In this document: piece after piece, positions 38,898-49,077 of the stretch | Layout of the letters: the number at the start of each line of letters is the position of its first letter | Position numbering within the stretch: position 1 is the first letter of the stretch | Origin: Streptomyces pyxinicus | GTDB lineage: Bacteria; Actinomycetota; Actinomycetes; Streptomycetales; Streptomycetaceae | NCBI RefSeq assembly: GCF_024753135.1 | Contig: NZ_JANUGP010000026.1 | Coordinates: 62,001-126,000 of the forward strand | DNA: 64,000 nucleotides | Reading direction: 5' to 3' | Program-made: the position numbers and the translations under genes | Notes under the pieces: model-generated | Seen by the model: only the letters and a program-made list of their open reading frames with translations | Told to the model about the DNA's origin: nothing | The model's database searches: none

Positions 38898-41548
38898 GCG
38901 GAACCTCCGATCAGGGTGAGGAAGGCGTCCTCCAGGCGGCGGTGCGGGCCGACCGAGGCGACCGGCACCGCGAGCCGGACCAGCTCCACGACCAGGACCT
39001 CGGCCGTGCCGCCCGCTTCGAGCCGGACCAGCAGTCCGTCCTCGGTGCGTACGGCGGAGGCGACGGCGGGCAGCGCGGCCACCTTCTCCACGACCGGCTC
39101 CTCGACGGGCGTGGCGGTGCCGATCAGCAGGGTGTCACCGGAGCCGACGATGTCCCGGACCGGACCGGCCTGGACGAGCCGGCCGCGGTCCATCACCACC
39201 AGGTGGGTGCAGGTCTGCTCCACCTCGGCGAGGAGGTGGCTGGAGACGATCACGGTGCGTCCGCCGGCCGCGTAGCGGATCATCACCTCGCGCATCTCGC
39301 GGATCTGGGGCGGGTCGAGGCCGTTGGTGGGCTCGTCCAGGATGAGCAGGTCGGGCAGGCCGAGCATGGCCTGGGCGATGGCGAGGCGCTGGCGCATGCC
39401 CTGGGAGTAGGTGCGCACCGCGCGGGCGAGCGCGTCGCCGAGTCCGGCGATCTGGAGCGCCTCGTCCAGGTGGGCGTCCTCGGGCGGGCGGCCGGTGGCC
39501 CGCCAGTACAGCTCCAGGTTCTCCCGGCCGGACAGGTGCGGCAGGAAGCCGGCGCCCTCGACGAAGGCGCCGACCCGGGAGAGCACGGAGGCGCCGGGCC
39601 GGATCACGTGCCCGAAGACGCGGATCTCGCCCGTGTCCGGGGTGATCAGGCCCATCAGCATGCGCAGGGTGGTGGTCTTGCCCGCGCCGTTGGGTCCGAG
39701 CAGGCCGAGCACCTGGCCCTTCTCGACGCGGAAGGACAGCTCGCGCACCGCGTACCGGTCGGTGGAGCGCACGTACCGCTTGCCGAGGCCGCTGATGACG
39801 AGCGGGACCTCGGTCAGGTCCGGGTCCGGCGCGGGGGCGGAGGTGCGGCGGCGGGCGGTGAGCAGCAGGGCGAGGGCGAGGGCCGCGCCGGCCGCCGGGA
39901 GCCACCACACCCAGGCGGGCAGGGCCGCCGCGGCCGTGGTGACGGCGGGCGCTGTCGGCACGCTCAGGTTCCCCTTGAGGGAGACGGTGTAGGTGGCCGG
40001 GGCCATCGGTGAGGCGTAGCCGAGGTCGGTGGAGGCGAGGACCAGGCGGAGCCGGTGGCCCTTCCGCACCTCGTGGTCGATGGCCGGGAGGGTGACGGTG
40101 ACGTCCTTGCCCGCCTTGGCGCCGGTCACCCGGAACGGGGTGACGAGCTGGGCGGGCAGCACCTGCCCGGAGCCGTCGGGGCCGACGTCGTACACCTTGC
40201 CGAACAGGACGGCTTCGTCGCTGGTGGAGGTGAGGTGGACGGTGGCGGTGGGGGCGCCGGTGACGCGCAGGTCGCGGGTGAGGGGCGCGGAGTCGAAGTG
40301 CGCGTACTGGCCGGGGAAGTCGAGGGAGACGCCGGTGCCGAGCGCGGAGAGCTGGGACAGGGCGCCGGAGCCGGTGAGGCCGGGCAGTGCGGAGACGCCG
40401 GGCGGGCTGGCGCCGGCCGGGTTGGCGACGCGCTGCTCGCGGCCGGTGAGGGCGACGGACTCCCGGTGGCCGCGCAGGCCGGGGTACGCGTCGGCGGTCG
40501 CGCCGCGCAGCTGGGCGGCGCCGTCGGTGGAGTCGACGCCGCCGGTGCGGGTGACGCGGAAGGCCGGGCCGGTGGCGGTGTCCTCGTCGCCCTTCAGATA
40601 CCGGTCGAACCAGGCGTGCACCCGGTTCTGCACGCGGCCGGTCTCCATGTCGCCGCCGTCGTGGCCGCCCGCGATCCAGTCGACGTCGACCGGGGCGCCG
40701 TTGGCCCGGATCGCCTTCGCCGCGGCGTCGGCCTGGTCGAGGGTGAACAGGGAGTCGGTCTGACCCTGCACCAGCAGTGTGGGCACCTTGATGGCGTCGC
40801 CGACGGCGGACGGCGAGCGCTCTTCCAGCAGCTTCCGGGCGGCCTGGTCCGGGGTGCCGGACGCGGCGACCCGGTCGTACATCCGGCACAGCGCGGGCTC
40901 GAAGCGGGCGCAGCCGCCGCCGGTGTTGAAGAAGATCCCGGTCCACAGCTTCTTGAAGACGCCGTTCGGGAAGAGGGCGTCCGCGAGGTTCCAGTAGGTG
41001 ACGGCCGGGGCGATGGCGTCGATACGGGGGTCGTGTCCGGCCGCGAGCAGGGAGATCGCGCCGCCGTAGGAGCCGCCGGCCACGCCCACGCGCGGGTCGC
41101 CGGTCTTGTCGAGGCGGACCTCGGGGCGCCGGGCCAGCCAGTCGACGAGCCGGGAGACATCGGCGACCTCGGCCTTCGGGTCGTTGAGGCCGATCTTGCC
41201 GGTGGAGCGGCCGAAGCCGCGCGCGGACCAGGTCAGGACCGCGTATCCGTCCCGGGCGAGGTCCTGGGCCTGCTCGCGCAGGTCGGCCTTGCTGCCGCCG
41301 AAGCCGTGTGCCAGCAGCACGGCGGGGTGCCGGGCGCCGTCGGCCGGGGTGAAGAACGAGGTGTCCAGGCGGACGCCGTCGACCGCCATGACCCGCTCGT
41401 CGGCGCGCACCGCCGGGGCGTCGTCGGAGGCGACGGCCGCCGTCCACGTGCCGGCGCCGACGAGCACCACGACGGCGGCCGCCGCGGCGGCGAACCGGCG
41501 CGGTCGCCGCCGCAGCAGCCTGCGCAGCGCGGGCAGTCGAAGATCCAT
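38894..41548 (-). CDS. Fusion of an exported alpha/beta hydrolase and an ABC transporter ATPase
   Basis: This 884-residue single open frame has four parts. Residues 1-40 form a signal-anchor helix. Residues 50-555 form an X-Pro dipeptidyl-peptidase/CocE-like hydrolase with HGFGGSKADL, nucleophile Ser160 in GVAGGSYGGA, Asp265 in QGQTDSLF, His296 in AGGHDGGD, and a jelly-roll-like C-terminal part. A second hydrophobic helix lies near 570-590 (VWWLPAAGAALALALLL). Residues 605-884 form a complete ABC ATPase, with Walker A LLGPNGAGKTT (Lys624), signature TYSQGMRQRLAIAQ and Walker B LLILDEPTNGLD. Topology predicts the hydrolase outside and the ATPase inside. The partner permease follows with an ATGA overlap. 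Confidence 0.9.
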   Translation of the reverse strand: MDLRLPALRRLLRRRPRRFAAAAAAVVVLVGAGTWTAAVASDDAPAVRADERVMAVDGVRLDTSFFTPADGARHPAVLLAHGFGGSKADLREQAQDLARDGYAVLTWSARGFGRSTGKIGLNDPKAEVADVSRLVDWLARRPEVRLDKTGDPRVGVAGGSYGGAISLLAAGHDPRIDAIAPAVTYWNLADALFPNGVFKKLWTGIFFNTGGGCARFEPALCRMYDRVAASGTPDQAARKLLEERSPSAVGDAIKVPTLLVQGQTDSLFTLDQADAAAKAIRANGAPVDVDWIAGGHDGGDMETGRVQNRVHAWFDRYLKGDEDTATGPAFRVTRTGGVDSTDGAAQLRGATADAYPGLRGHRESVALTGREQRVANPAGASPPGVSALPGLTGSGALSQLSALGTGVSLDFPGQYAHFDSAPLTRDLRVTGAPTATVHLTSTSDEAVLFGKVYDVGPDGSGQVLPAQLVTPFRVTGAKAGKDVTVTLPAIDHEVRKGHRLRLVLASTDLGYASPMAPATYTVSLKGNLSVPTAPAVTTAAAALPAWVWWLPAAGAALALALLLTARRRTSAPAPDPDLTEVPLVISGLGKRYVRSTDRYAVRELSFRVEKGQVLGLLGPNGAGKTTTLRMLMGLITPDTGEIRVFGHVIRPGASVLSRVGAFVEGAGFLPHLSGRENLELYWRATGRPPEDAHLDEALQIAGLGDALARAVRTYSQGMRQRLAIAQAMLGLPDLLILDEPTNGLDPPQIREMREVMIRYAAGGRTVIVSSHLLAEVEQTCTHLVVMDRGRLVQAGPVRDIVGSGDTLLIGTATPVEEPVVEKVAALPAVASAVRTEDGLLVRLEAGGTAEVLVVELVRLAVPVASVGPHRRLEDAFLTLIGGSA

Positions 41549-41665
41549 GGGTCAACGGTACGGGCCGGCACTGACAACCGGTGCGCCCGCGGGGCTGAAC
41601 CCGCCGCCCTCCGTGAGGAGTAGGGGCGGGTGCCGGCGTACGGCAGCCGTGGTACGAAGGCCGTC

Positions 41666-42079
41666 ATGGAGATTCGCCGGGCCACCACCGTCGCCGAGAT
41701 CGCCGCCGCCGGGCCGCTGTTCGACCATCCGGCGCGTCCCGAGTGGGCGGGGCGGTTCCTGGCGGCGGACGGACACCATCTGTTCCTCGCCCGCACCGAC
41801 GCCGCCGGGCCGCCCGTCGGCTTCGTCAGCGGTGTGGAGACCCTCCACCCCGACAAGGGCGCCGAGATGTTCCTGTACGAGCTGGCGGTCGCGGAGCCGT
41901 ACCGGCGCCGTGGGATCGGGCGGGCGCTGGTGCTGCGGCTCGCCGCGCTGGCCCAGGAGCGGGGCTGCTACGGCATGTGGGTGGGGGTCGACGCCGGGAA
42001 CGACGTCGCCCTCGCCGCGTACCGGAGTGCGGGCGGCGAGGACGACGGCAGGTGCACGGTGGTGACGTGGGCGTTCTGA
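41666..42079 (+). CDS. GNAT-family N-acetyltransferase, AAC(3)-I-like
   Basis: This 137-residue protein is read from the ATG at 41666. The acetyl-CoA motif is ELAVAEPYRRRGIGRALVLR, preceded by GFVSGVETLHPDKGAEMFLY and followed by LAQERGCYGMWVGVDAGNDV and AYRSAGG. This layout resembles the AAC(3)-I branch of small-molecule acetyltransferases, but many such Streptomyces proteins do not confer resistance. Cytosolic. It lies divergent from the fusion gene, 117 bases away. Confidence 0.85.
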   Translation: MEIRRATTVAEIAAAGPLFDHPARPEWAGRFLAADGHHLFLARTDAAGPPVGFVSGVETLHPDKGAEMFLYELAVAEPYRRRGIGRALVLRLAALAQERGCYGMWVGVDAGNDVALAAYRSAGGEDDGRCTVVTWAF

Positions 42080-42083
42080 GCGC

Positions 42084-43517
42084 TCAGGCCCGCGCCGGCC
42101 CGGCGGTCTCGGTGGGCTCGTCCTCGGGGATCGAGACCAGCCAGCGGGTGTCCTTGCGGGGGCGGAGGTAGAGGGCCCAGTAGAGGGTGGCGACGGCGGT
42201 GATGCCGCCGGTCCACAGCAGGTAGCCCGTCTCCTGCTGGGTGAGGATGTAGGCGAGGACGGCGATCAGCAGGACCGGCACCGCGGGCCACAGCGGCATC
42301 CGCCAGGCGGCGGTGTGCTTGTGGGAGCCGCGGCGGGACAGCAGGGCGGCGACCGCGACCAGCAGGTACATGCCGGTCACCGAGACGCCCGTGACGCCGT
42401 ACAGGGTGTCCAGGTTGACGAAGCAGAGCAGCGCGCCGGGGACGCCGACGGCGAGGGTGGCGACCCAGGGGGAGCCGAAGCGGCCGAGCTTGGAGAAGAC
42501 CCGGTTGACCGGGCCGGGCCAGGCCTTGTCGCGGGCGGAGGCGAACAGGACGCGGGAGTTCTGGATGACCATGACGATGCCCGCGTTGATGATGGCGAGG
42601 GCCACGCAGAGGCTGACGAAGGTGCCGACCGCGGAGTTGGACCAGGCGGTGACCATGGAGCTGATGTCACCGCCGGTCAGCTCCTTGAGGTCGCCCGCGC
42701 CCATGGTGATCGCGGCGACCGGCACCAGGATGATCACGGTGGAGATGGCGAGGGTGGCGAGCACCGTGCGGGCGACGTTGCGGCGCGGGTGCTCCAGCTC
42801 CTCGGAGAGGTAGACGGCGGTCGAGAAGCCCTGGGTGACGAAGAGGGCGATGGCGAGCCCGGAGACCACCAGCATCGCGGTGACGGTGTCGGTGTGGCCG
42901 TCGCCGCCGGCGACCTGCATGGAGACGAGGCTGCCGACGCCGCGGTGGCCGTGGGTGAAGCCGAGGAGGGCGACGACGCCGGCCGCGATGACCTCCAGGA
43001 CCAGGAAGATGCCGGTGATCCAGGCGTTGGCGCGCAGGTCGAGCAGGCCGGCCAGGGTGGCGAGCAGCATCACGCCCGCGCCGGTCATCGACGGGTCGAG
43101 GTGCACGAGCGGGGCGAGGTAGTCGGCGGTGCCCATCGCGATGACGGGCGGCACGATCATGACGACCAGCAGGGAGAGCACGAAGACGAGCCAGCCCGCG
43201 AGGCGGCCGGCCATCGTCGACACCATGGCGTACTCGCCGCCCGCGCTGGGGATGAGGGTGCCCAGCTCCGAGTAGCAGAACGCCACGGCGATACAGAGGA
43301 GGGAGCCGATGGCGATCGTGAGGGCGGTGGCGGTGCCGAGGGAGCCGAAGAGGTCCGGGACGACCACGAAGAGGGTGGAGGCGGGCGTGACGCACGAGAG
43401 GGTCAGCAGGGTGCCGCCGACGACGCCGATGGATCGCTTGAGCTTCTGCGGACTCCCGGCGGCCCCCGAGGCGTCCATGAGAGGGGACGTCTCGACAGGG
43501 CGGAGCGTGTCGGTCAT
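42084..43517 (-). CDS. APC-family amino acid permease
   Basis: This 477-residue transporter has 12 predicted spans. The N-terminus KLKRSIGVVGGTLLTLSCVT and TIAIGSLLCIAVAFCYSELG are typical of the APC superfamily, as is PSAGGEYAMVSTMAG. Family members import amino acids or polyamines using proton coupling. The C-terminal 25 residues are hydrophilic. It stands alone; 387 bases upstream hold its promoter and the terminator of the iol operon but no gene. The substrate cannot be predicted. Confidence 0.9.
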   Translation of the reverse strand: MTDTLRPVETSPLMDASGAAGSPQKLKRSIGVVGGTLLTLSCVTPASTLFVVVPDLFGSLGTATALTIAIGSLLCIAVAFCYSELGTLIPSAGGEYAMVSTMAGRLAGWLVFVLSLLVVMIVPPVIAMGTADYLAPLVHLDPSMTGAGVMLLATLAGLLDLRANAWITGIFLVLEVIAAGVVALLGFTHGHRGVGSLVSMQVAGGDGHTDTVTAMLVVSGLAIALFVTQGFSTAVYLSEELEHPRRNVARTVLATLAISTVIILVPVAAITMGAGDLKELTGGDISSMVTAWSNSAVGTFVSLCVALAIINAGIVMVIQNSRVLFASARDKAWPGPVNRVFSKLGRFGSPWVATLAVGVPGALLCFVNLDTLYGVTGVSVTGMYLLVAVAALLSRRGSHKHTAAWRMPLWPAVPVLLIAVLAYILTQQETGYLLWTGGITAVATLYWALYLRPRKDTRWLVSIPEDEPTETAGPARA

Positions 43518-43836
43518 GCGGCGGTTCCGATCGACTGGTGCGAGTGAGGGGGTCCAGGAGCGTTATCGCCTCCGGCGGCTCGTCGTACGTTCCTGTCGTC
43601 CGCTCCCGGCGCTGCTTAGAGAACCCCGACGAAAACCACCACGTCAATGGCTGTTTACCTGCGGAATCCGCACCTCGACCGACCGGCGCTCGGCTTGAGT
43701 TTCCCAGGCCGTGACGCCCTATAGGTGCTTCCATCAAGCTTCAGGGGAATGTGACCATGCTTTCGAAGGCAATAACCGAAGAACCCCTTCGCCATCCGTT
43801 TCATCCCGCGTGAACGGGAATCGCAGCCAAGGTGTC

Positions 43837-43875
43837 AAAAAAATGTCAGGCCGTCCGGAGTCCGGACGGCCTGAC
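43837..43875 (-). terminator. Intrinsic terminator of the iol operon
   Basis: A 15-base inverted repeat (GTCAGGCCGTCCGGA, one central base) lies 30 bases past the iolA stop. On the transcribed strand it is followed by ATTTTTTT. The rest of the 43518-43904 gap shows no gene. Confidence 0.93.
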
Positions 43876-43904
43876 GGGTGCCGGAGGTGACCTCCGGGTG
43901 ACGC

Positions 43905-45407
<1,503 letters not shown>

Positions 45408-45422
45408 GCCCAGATACTCCTT

Positions 45423-47300
45423 TTACAGATGGCGGCGTCGGGTCGAGACGTGCCGTTCGTACAGCTCACGGGCCTTGACCGCGGACGGTCGGGTCGCGGT
45501 CTCGGCCACGGGAACATCCCACCAGGCCTGCGCCGGAGGCGCGCCCGACACAGTGTCGGACGTTTCGGTCTCCACGTAGACACATGTGGGAGTGTCGGCG
45601 GCGCGCGCCGTCGCGAGCGCTTCGCGCAGTTCCCGTACGGTCTTCGCGCGCAGCACCCGCATGCCGAGGCTGGCCGCGTTGGCGGCGAGGTCGACGGGGA
45701 GCGGGGCGCCCGTGTAGGTGCCCTCCTCGGTCGGGTAGCGGTAGGCGGTGCCGAACCGCTCGCCGCCCACCGACTCCGAGAGCCCGCCGATCGAGGCGTA
45801 CCCGTGGTTCTGCACCAGCAGCACCTTGATCGCGACGCCCTCCTGCACGGCGGTGACGATCTCCGTGGGCATCATCAGATAGGTGCCGTCGCCGACCAGC
45901 GCCCATACGTGGCGCTCGGGCGCGGCCAGTTTCACGCCGAGGGCGGCCGGTATCTCGTAACCCATGCAGGAGTAGCCGTACTCCAGGTGATACTGGTCCG
46001 CCGAGCGGGCCCGCCACAGCTTGTGCAGGTCCCCGGGGAGCGAGCCGGCCGCGTTGACGATCACGTCGGACTCGTCCACCAGGGCGTCCAGCGCCCCGAT
46101 GACCTGCGGCTGGGTGGGGCGGGCGTCGATCTCGTCCACCTCGAAGCAGGCGTCGACGCGCTGCTCCCAGCGCTCCTTGTCCTCGCTGTACTCGGTGGCG
46201 TACGCGCCGGCCACGGTGTGCCCGTGCATCACCAGTGCCTCGGTCAGCTCGCCCAGGCCGCTGCGGGCGTCCGCGACCAGCGGGAGCCCGGCCAGCTTGT
46301 GGCCGTCGTAGGGCGCGATGTTGAGGTTGAGGAAGCGGACGTCCGGGTTCTGGAAGAGGGTGCCGGAGGCGGTGGTGAAGTCGGTGTACCGGGTGCCGAC
46401 GCCGATCACCAGGTCCGCGGTGCGGGCGAGTTCGGCGGCGGTCGCGGTGCCGGTGTGGCCGATGCCGCCGACGTCCTGGGGGTGGTCGTACCGCAGTGAG
46501 CCCTTGCCGGCCTGGGTGGCGGCGACCGGGATCCGGGTGGCCGCGGCGAACTCGGCGAGGGCCGCCTCCGCGCGGCTGTGGTGGACGCCGCCGCCCGCGA
46601 CGACCAGGGGCCGGGCGGCGGAGCGGATCGCCGCCACGGCCTCCGCGAGTTCCGTGGGGTCGGCACCCGGCCGGCGTACGGTCCACACCCGCTCGGCGAA
46701 GAACTCCTCCGGCCAGTCGAACGCCTCCGCCTGCACGTCCTGCGGCAGCGCGAGGGTGACGGCGCCGGTCTCCACCGGGTCGGTCAGCACCCGCATCGCC
46801 TGGAGGGCGGCGGGGATCAGCTGTTCGGGGCGGGTGACGCGGTCGAAGTAGCGGGAGACCGGACGCAGGGTGTCGTTGACCGAGACGTCGCCCGCGTACG
46901 GCACCTCCAGCTGCTGGAGGACCGGGTCGGCGGGGCGGGTGGCGAACACGTCGCCGGGCAGGAGCAGGACCGGCAGGTGGTTGATGGTGGCGAGGGCGGC
47001 GCCGGTGACCAGGTTGGTGGCGCCGGGGCCGATCGAGGTGGTCACGGCGTGCGTGGCCAGCCGGTTCGACTGACGGGCGTAGCCCACGGCCGCGTGCACC
47101 ATGGCCTGTTCGTTGCGGCCCTGGTGGTACGGCATCACGTCCGCGTACTCCACCAGGGCCTGCCCGAGCCCGGCGACGTTGCCGTGGCCGAAGATGCCCC
47201 AGGTGGCGCCGATCAGCCGCCGGCGGTTGCCGTCGCGTTCGGTGTGCTGGGCGGCGAGGAAGCGGACGAGTGCCTGGGCGACGGTCAGCCGGATCGTCAT
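45423..47300 (-). CDS. iolD: 3D-(3,5/4)-trihydroxycyclohexane-1,2-dione hydrolase IolD
   Basis: This 625-residue thiamin-diphosphate enzyme opens the ring of the inositol-derived dione. The N-terminal pyrimidine domain has GIFGHGNVAGLGQAL and the catalytic Glu in YHQGRNEQAMVHAAVG, then SIGPGATNLVTGAA. The ThDP-binding motif near the C-terminal third is ALVGDGTYLMMPTEI ... KVLLVQNHGYASIGGL. The ATG at 47300 overlaps the iolB stop (ATGA). Length and motifs match IolD. Confidence 0.94.
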   Translation of the reverse strand: MTIRLTVAQALVRFLAAQHTERDGNRRRLIGATWGIFGHGNVAGLGQALVEYADVMPYHQGRNEQAMVHAAVGYARQSNRLATHAVTTSIGPGATNLVTGAALATINHLPVLLLPGDVFATRPADPVLQQLEVPYAGDVSVNDTLRPVSRYFDRVTRPEQLIPAALQAMRVLTDPVETGAVTLALPQDVQAEAFDWPEEFFAERVWTVRRPGADPTELAEAVAAIRSAARPLVVAGGGVHHSRAEAALAEFAAATRIPVAATQAGKGSLRYDHPQDVGGIGHTGTATAAELARTADLVIGVGTRYTDFTTASGTLFQNPDVRFLNLNIAPYDGHKLAGLPLVADARSGLGELTEALVMHGHTVAGAYATEYSEDKERWEQRVDACFEVDEIDARPTQPQVIGALDALVDESDVIVNAAGSLPGDLHKLWRARSADQYHLEYGYSCMGYEIPAALGVKLAAPERHVWALVGDGTYLMMPTEIVTAVQEGVAIKVLLVQNHGYASIGGLSESVGGERFGTAYRYPTEEGTYTGAPLPVDLAANAASLGMRVLRAKTVRELREALATARAADTPTCVYVETETSDTVSGAPPAQAWWDVPVAETATRPSAVKARELYERHVSTRRRHL

Positions 47301-48121
47301 CGGTACCCCCCTGTGGTCTCGGTGTGGTCGGGGTGGAAGCAGATCCGCCACTCCCGGATCGCGCCCGGGCCCGCCATGACGTTCAGGTAGTACAGGTCGT
47401 GTCCGGGCTGGGCGATGGACGGGCCGTGCCAGCCGTCCGGCACCAGGACGGCGTCTCCGGAGCGGACCTCGGCGAGGACGTCGGCGCCGCCCGCGCGGGA
47501 GGGGAACACGCGCTGGTAGCCGAGTCCGTTCGGACCGGCGACCTCGAAGTAGTAGATCTCCTCCAGCTCGGACTCCTCGCCCGGCCGGTGCTCGTCGTGC
47601 TTGTGCGGCGGGTACGAGGACCAGTTGCCGCCCGGGGTGATCACCTCGACGGCGATGAGCTTGTCGCACGCGAAGGCGTCGGCGGAGGCGAAGTTGCGCA
47701 CCTGGCGGGCGCAGGTGCCGCTGCCGCGCTGTTCGACCGGTACCTCCGGCGCGGGGCCGTAGCGGGCGGGGAGTCGTCGCTCGCACTTCGCTCCTGCCAG
47801 GGCGAAGCGGCCTCCCGCGCCGGAGGCGATCTGGACCCGGGCGTCCCGGGGCGCGTACGCGAAGTCGGATGCCCCCGCGAACACGCTCTCCCGTCCCAGG
47901 AGTTGGAACTCGTGCTCCTCGATTTGTACGGTACCTCCGCCTTCCAGGGGAAGCACGATCCATTCGCTGTCCCCGGTGGTGAACGTCCGGGTACCCCCCG
48001 GTGCCAACTCCACGACGCGCAGGCTGCTGTGGGCCCAGCCGGCCCGCTCCGGGTCGATGTCGACGGCGTACCCGGCGCTCGCGGCGGCGCCCCTGGGCAG
48101 ATGCAGCTCGGTGCTGGTCAT
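47297..48121 (-). CDS. iolB: 5-deoxy-glucuronate isomerase IolB
   Basis: This 274-residue bicupin enzyme converts 5-deoxy-glucuronate to 2-deoxy-5-keto-gluconate. Cupin features are SEWIVLPLEGGGTVQ in the first domain and the metal-site stretch WSSYPPHKHDEHRPGEESEL, EEIYYFEV and GWHGPSIAQPGHDLYYLNVM in the second. The ATG at 48121 was chosen over a longer Arg-rich frame upstream. It lies eight bases after the Cgl0159-like gene and overlaps iolD. Confidence 0.93.
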   Translation of the reverse strand: MTSTELHLPRGAAASAGYAVDIDPERAGWAHSSLRVVELAPGGTRTFTTGDSEWIVLPLEGGGTVQIEEHEFQLLGRESVFAGASDFAYAPRDARVQIASGAGGRFALAGAKCERRLPARYGPAPEVPVEQRGSGTCARQVRNFASADAFACDKLIAVEVITPGGNWSSYPPHKHDEHRPGEESELEEIYYFEVAGPNGLGYQRVFPSRAGGADVLAEVRSGDAVLVPDGWHGPSIAQPGHDLYYLNVMAGPGAIREWRICFHPDHTETTGGYR

Positions 48122-48129
48122 ACGGGCCC

Positions 48130-49077
48130 TCACAGCAGTCCTACGGCGGTGTCCACGGCGGCGGCCACGTCGCCGTCCGCCGGGTACAGCAGCGAGCGGC
48201 CGACCACCAGGCCGCGCACGGTGGGCAGGCGCAGCGCGCCGCGCCACTTCTCGTAGGCGGCGACCTGGTCCTCGGGCGAGTCCCCTATGTCGCCGCCGAG
48301 CAGGACGGCGGGCAGGGTGGAGGTCTCCATGACCCGGGCCATGTCGTCGGGGTTCTCGGTGACCGGCACCTTCAGCCAGGTGTAGGCCGAACTGCCGCCG
48401 AGCCCGGAGGCGATGGCGAGGGAGCGGGTGACCGCCTCCGCCGACAGGTCGTTGCGCAGCCGGCCGTCGGCGGTGCGGCGGCTGATGAACGGCTCCACGA
48501 ACACCGGCAGCCGGCGCTCGGCCATGGCGTCGATGGCCCGGGCGGTGGCTTCCAGGGTGGTCAGCGAGCCGGGGTCGGTGTAGTCGATGCGCAGCAGCAG
48601 CTTGCCCGCGTCGAAGCCGAGGCGCCGGATGTCCTCGGGGCGGTGCCCGGTGAACCGGTCGTCCAGCTCGAAGCTGGCCCCTTGCAGTCCGCCGCGGTTC
48701 ATGGAGCCCATGACGACCTTGTGGTCGAGGGCGCCGAGCAGCAGCAGGTCGTCCAGGATGTCGGCGGTGGCGAGGACGCCGTCGACACCGGGCCGGGACA
48801 GCGCGAGGCAGAGGCGTTCGAGCAGGTCGGCACGGTTGGCCATGGCGAGCGCCCGGTCGCCCACACCGAGGGCGCCGCGGGCGGGGTGGTCGGCGGCCAC
48901 GATCATCAGCCGGCCGTTGCCGTTCAGCAGCGGCCGGCGGGCCCGGCGGGCGGCGGCCTCGGCGATGGCCTCGGGGTGCCGGGTGCGGATCCGGACGAGT
49001 TCGGCGACGTCGACGCGGGGGCGCCGGGCGCCGTCGCCGCCCTCGGTGTGGGTGCCCGCGACCCGGCCGGCCCTCAC
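48130..49077 (-). CDS. Cgl0159-type (beta/alpha)8-barrel protein of iol clusters
   Basis: This 315-residue protein starts at GTG 49077, overlapping the iolC stop. It has barrel-like motifs LMIVAADHPARGALGVG, DGVLATADILDDLLLLGAL, DHKVVMGSMNRGG, LLLRIDYTDPGSLTTLEA, LPVFVEPF and VLLGGDIGD. It matches, from memory, the protein encoded next to iolC in Corynebacterium (Cgl0159). A role as the 2-deoxy-5-keto-6-phosphogluconate aldolase step (IolJ function) is plausible because that step is otherwise missing from this operon, but it is inferred. Confidence 0.82.
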   Translation of the reverse strand: MRAGRVAGTHTEGGDGARRPRVDVAELVRIRTRHPEAIAEAAARRARRPLLNGNGRLMIVAADHPARGALGVGDRALAMANRADLLERLCLALSRPGVDGVLATADILDDLLLLGALDHKVVMGSMNRGGLQGASFELDDRFTGHRPEDIRRLGFDAGKLLLRIDYTDPGSLTTLEATARAIDAMAERRLPVFVEPFISRRTADGRLRNDLSAEAVTRSLAIASGLGGSSAYTWLKVPVTENPDDMARVMETSTLPAVLLGGDIGDSPEDQVAAYEKWRGALRLPTVRGLVVGRSLLYPADGDVAAAVDTAVGLL

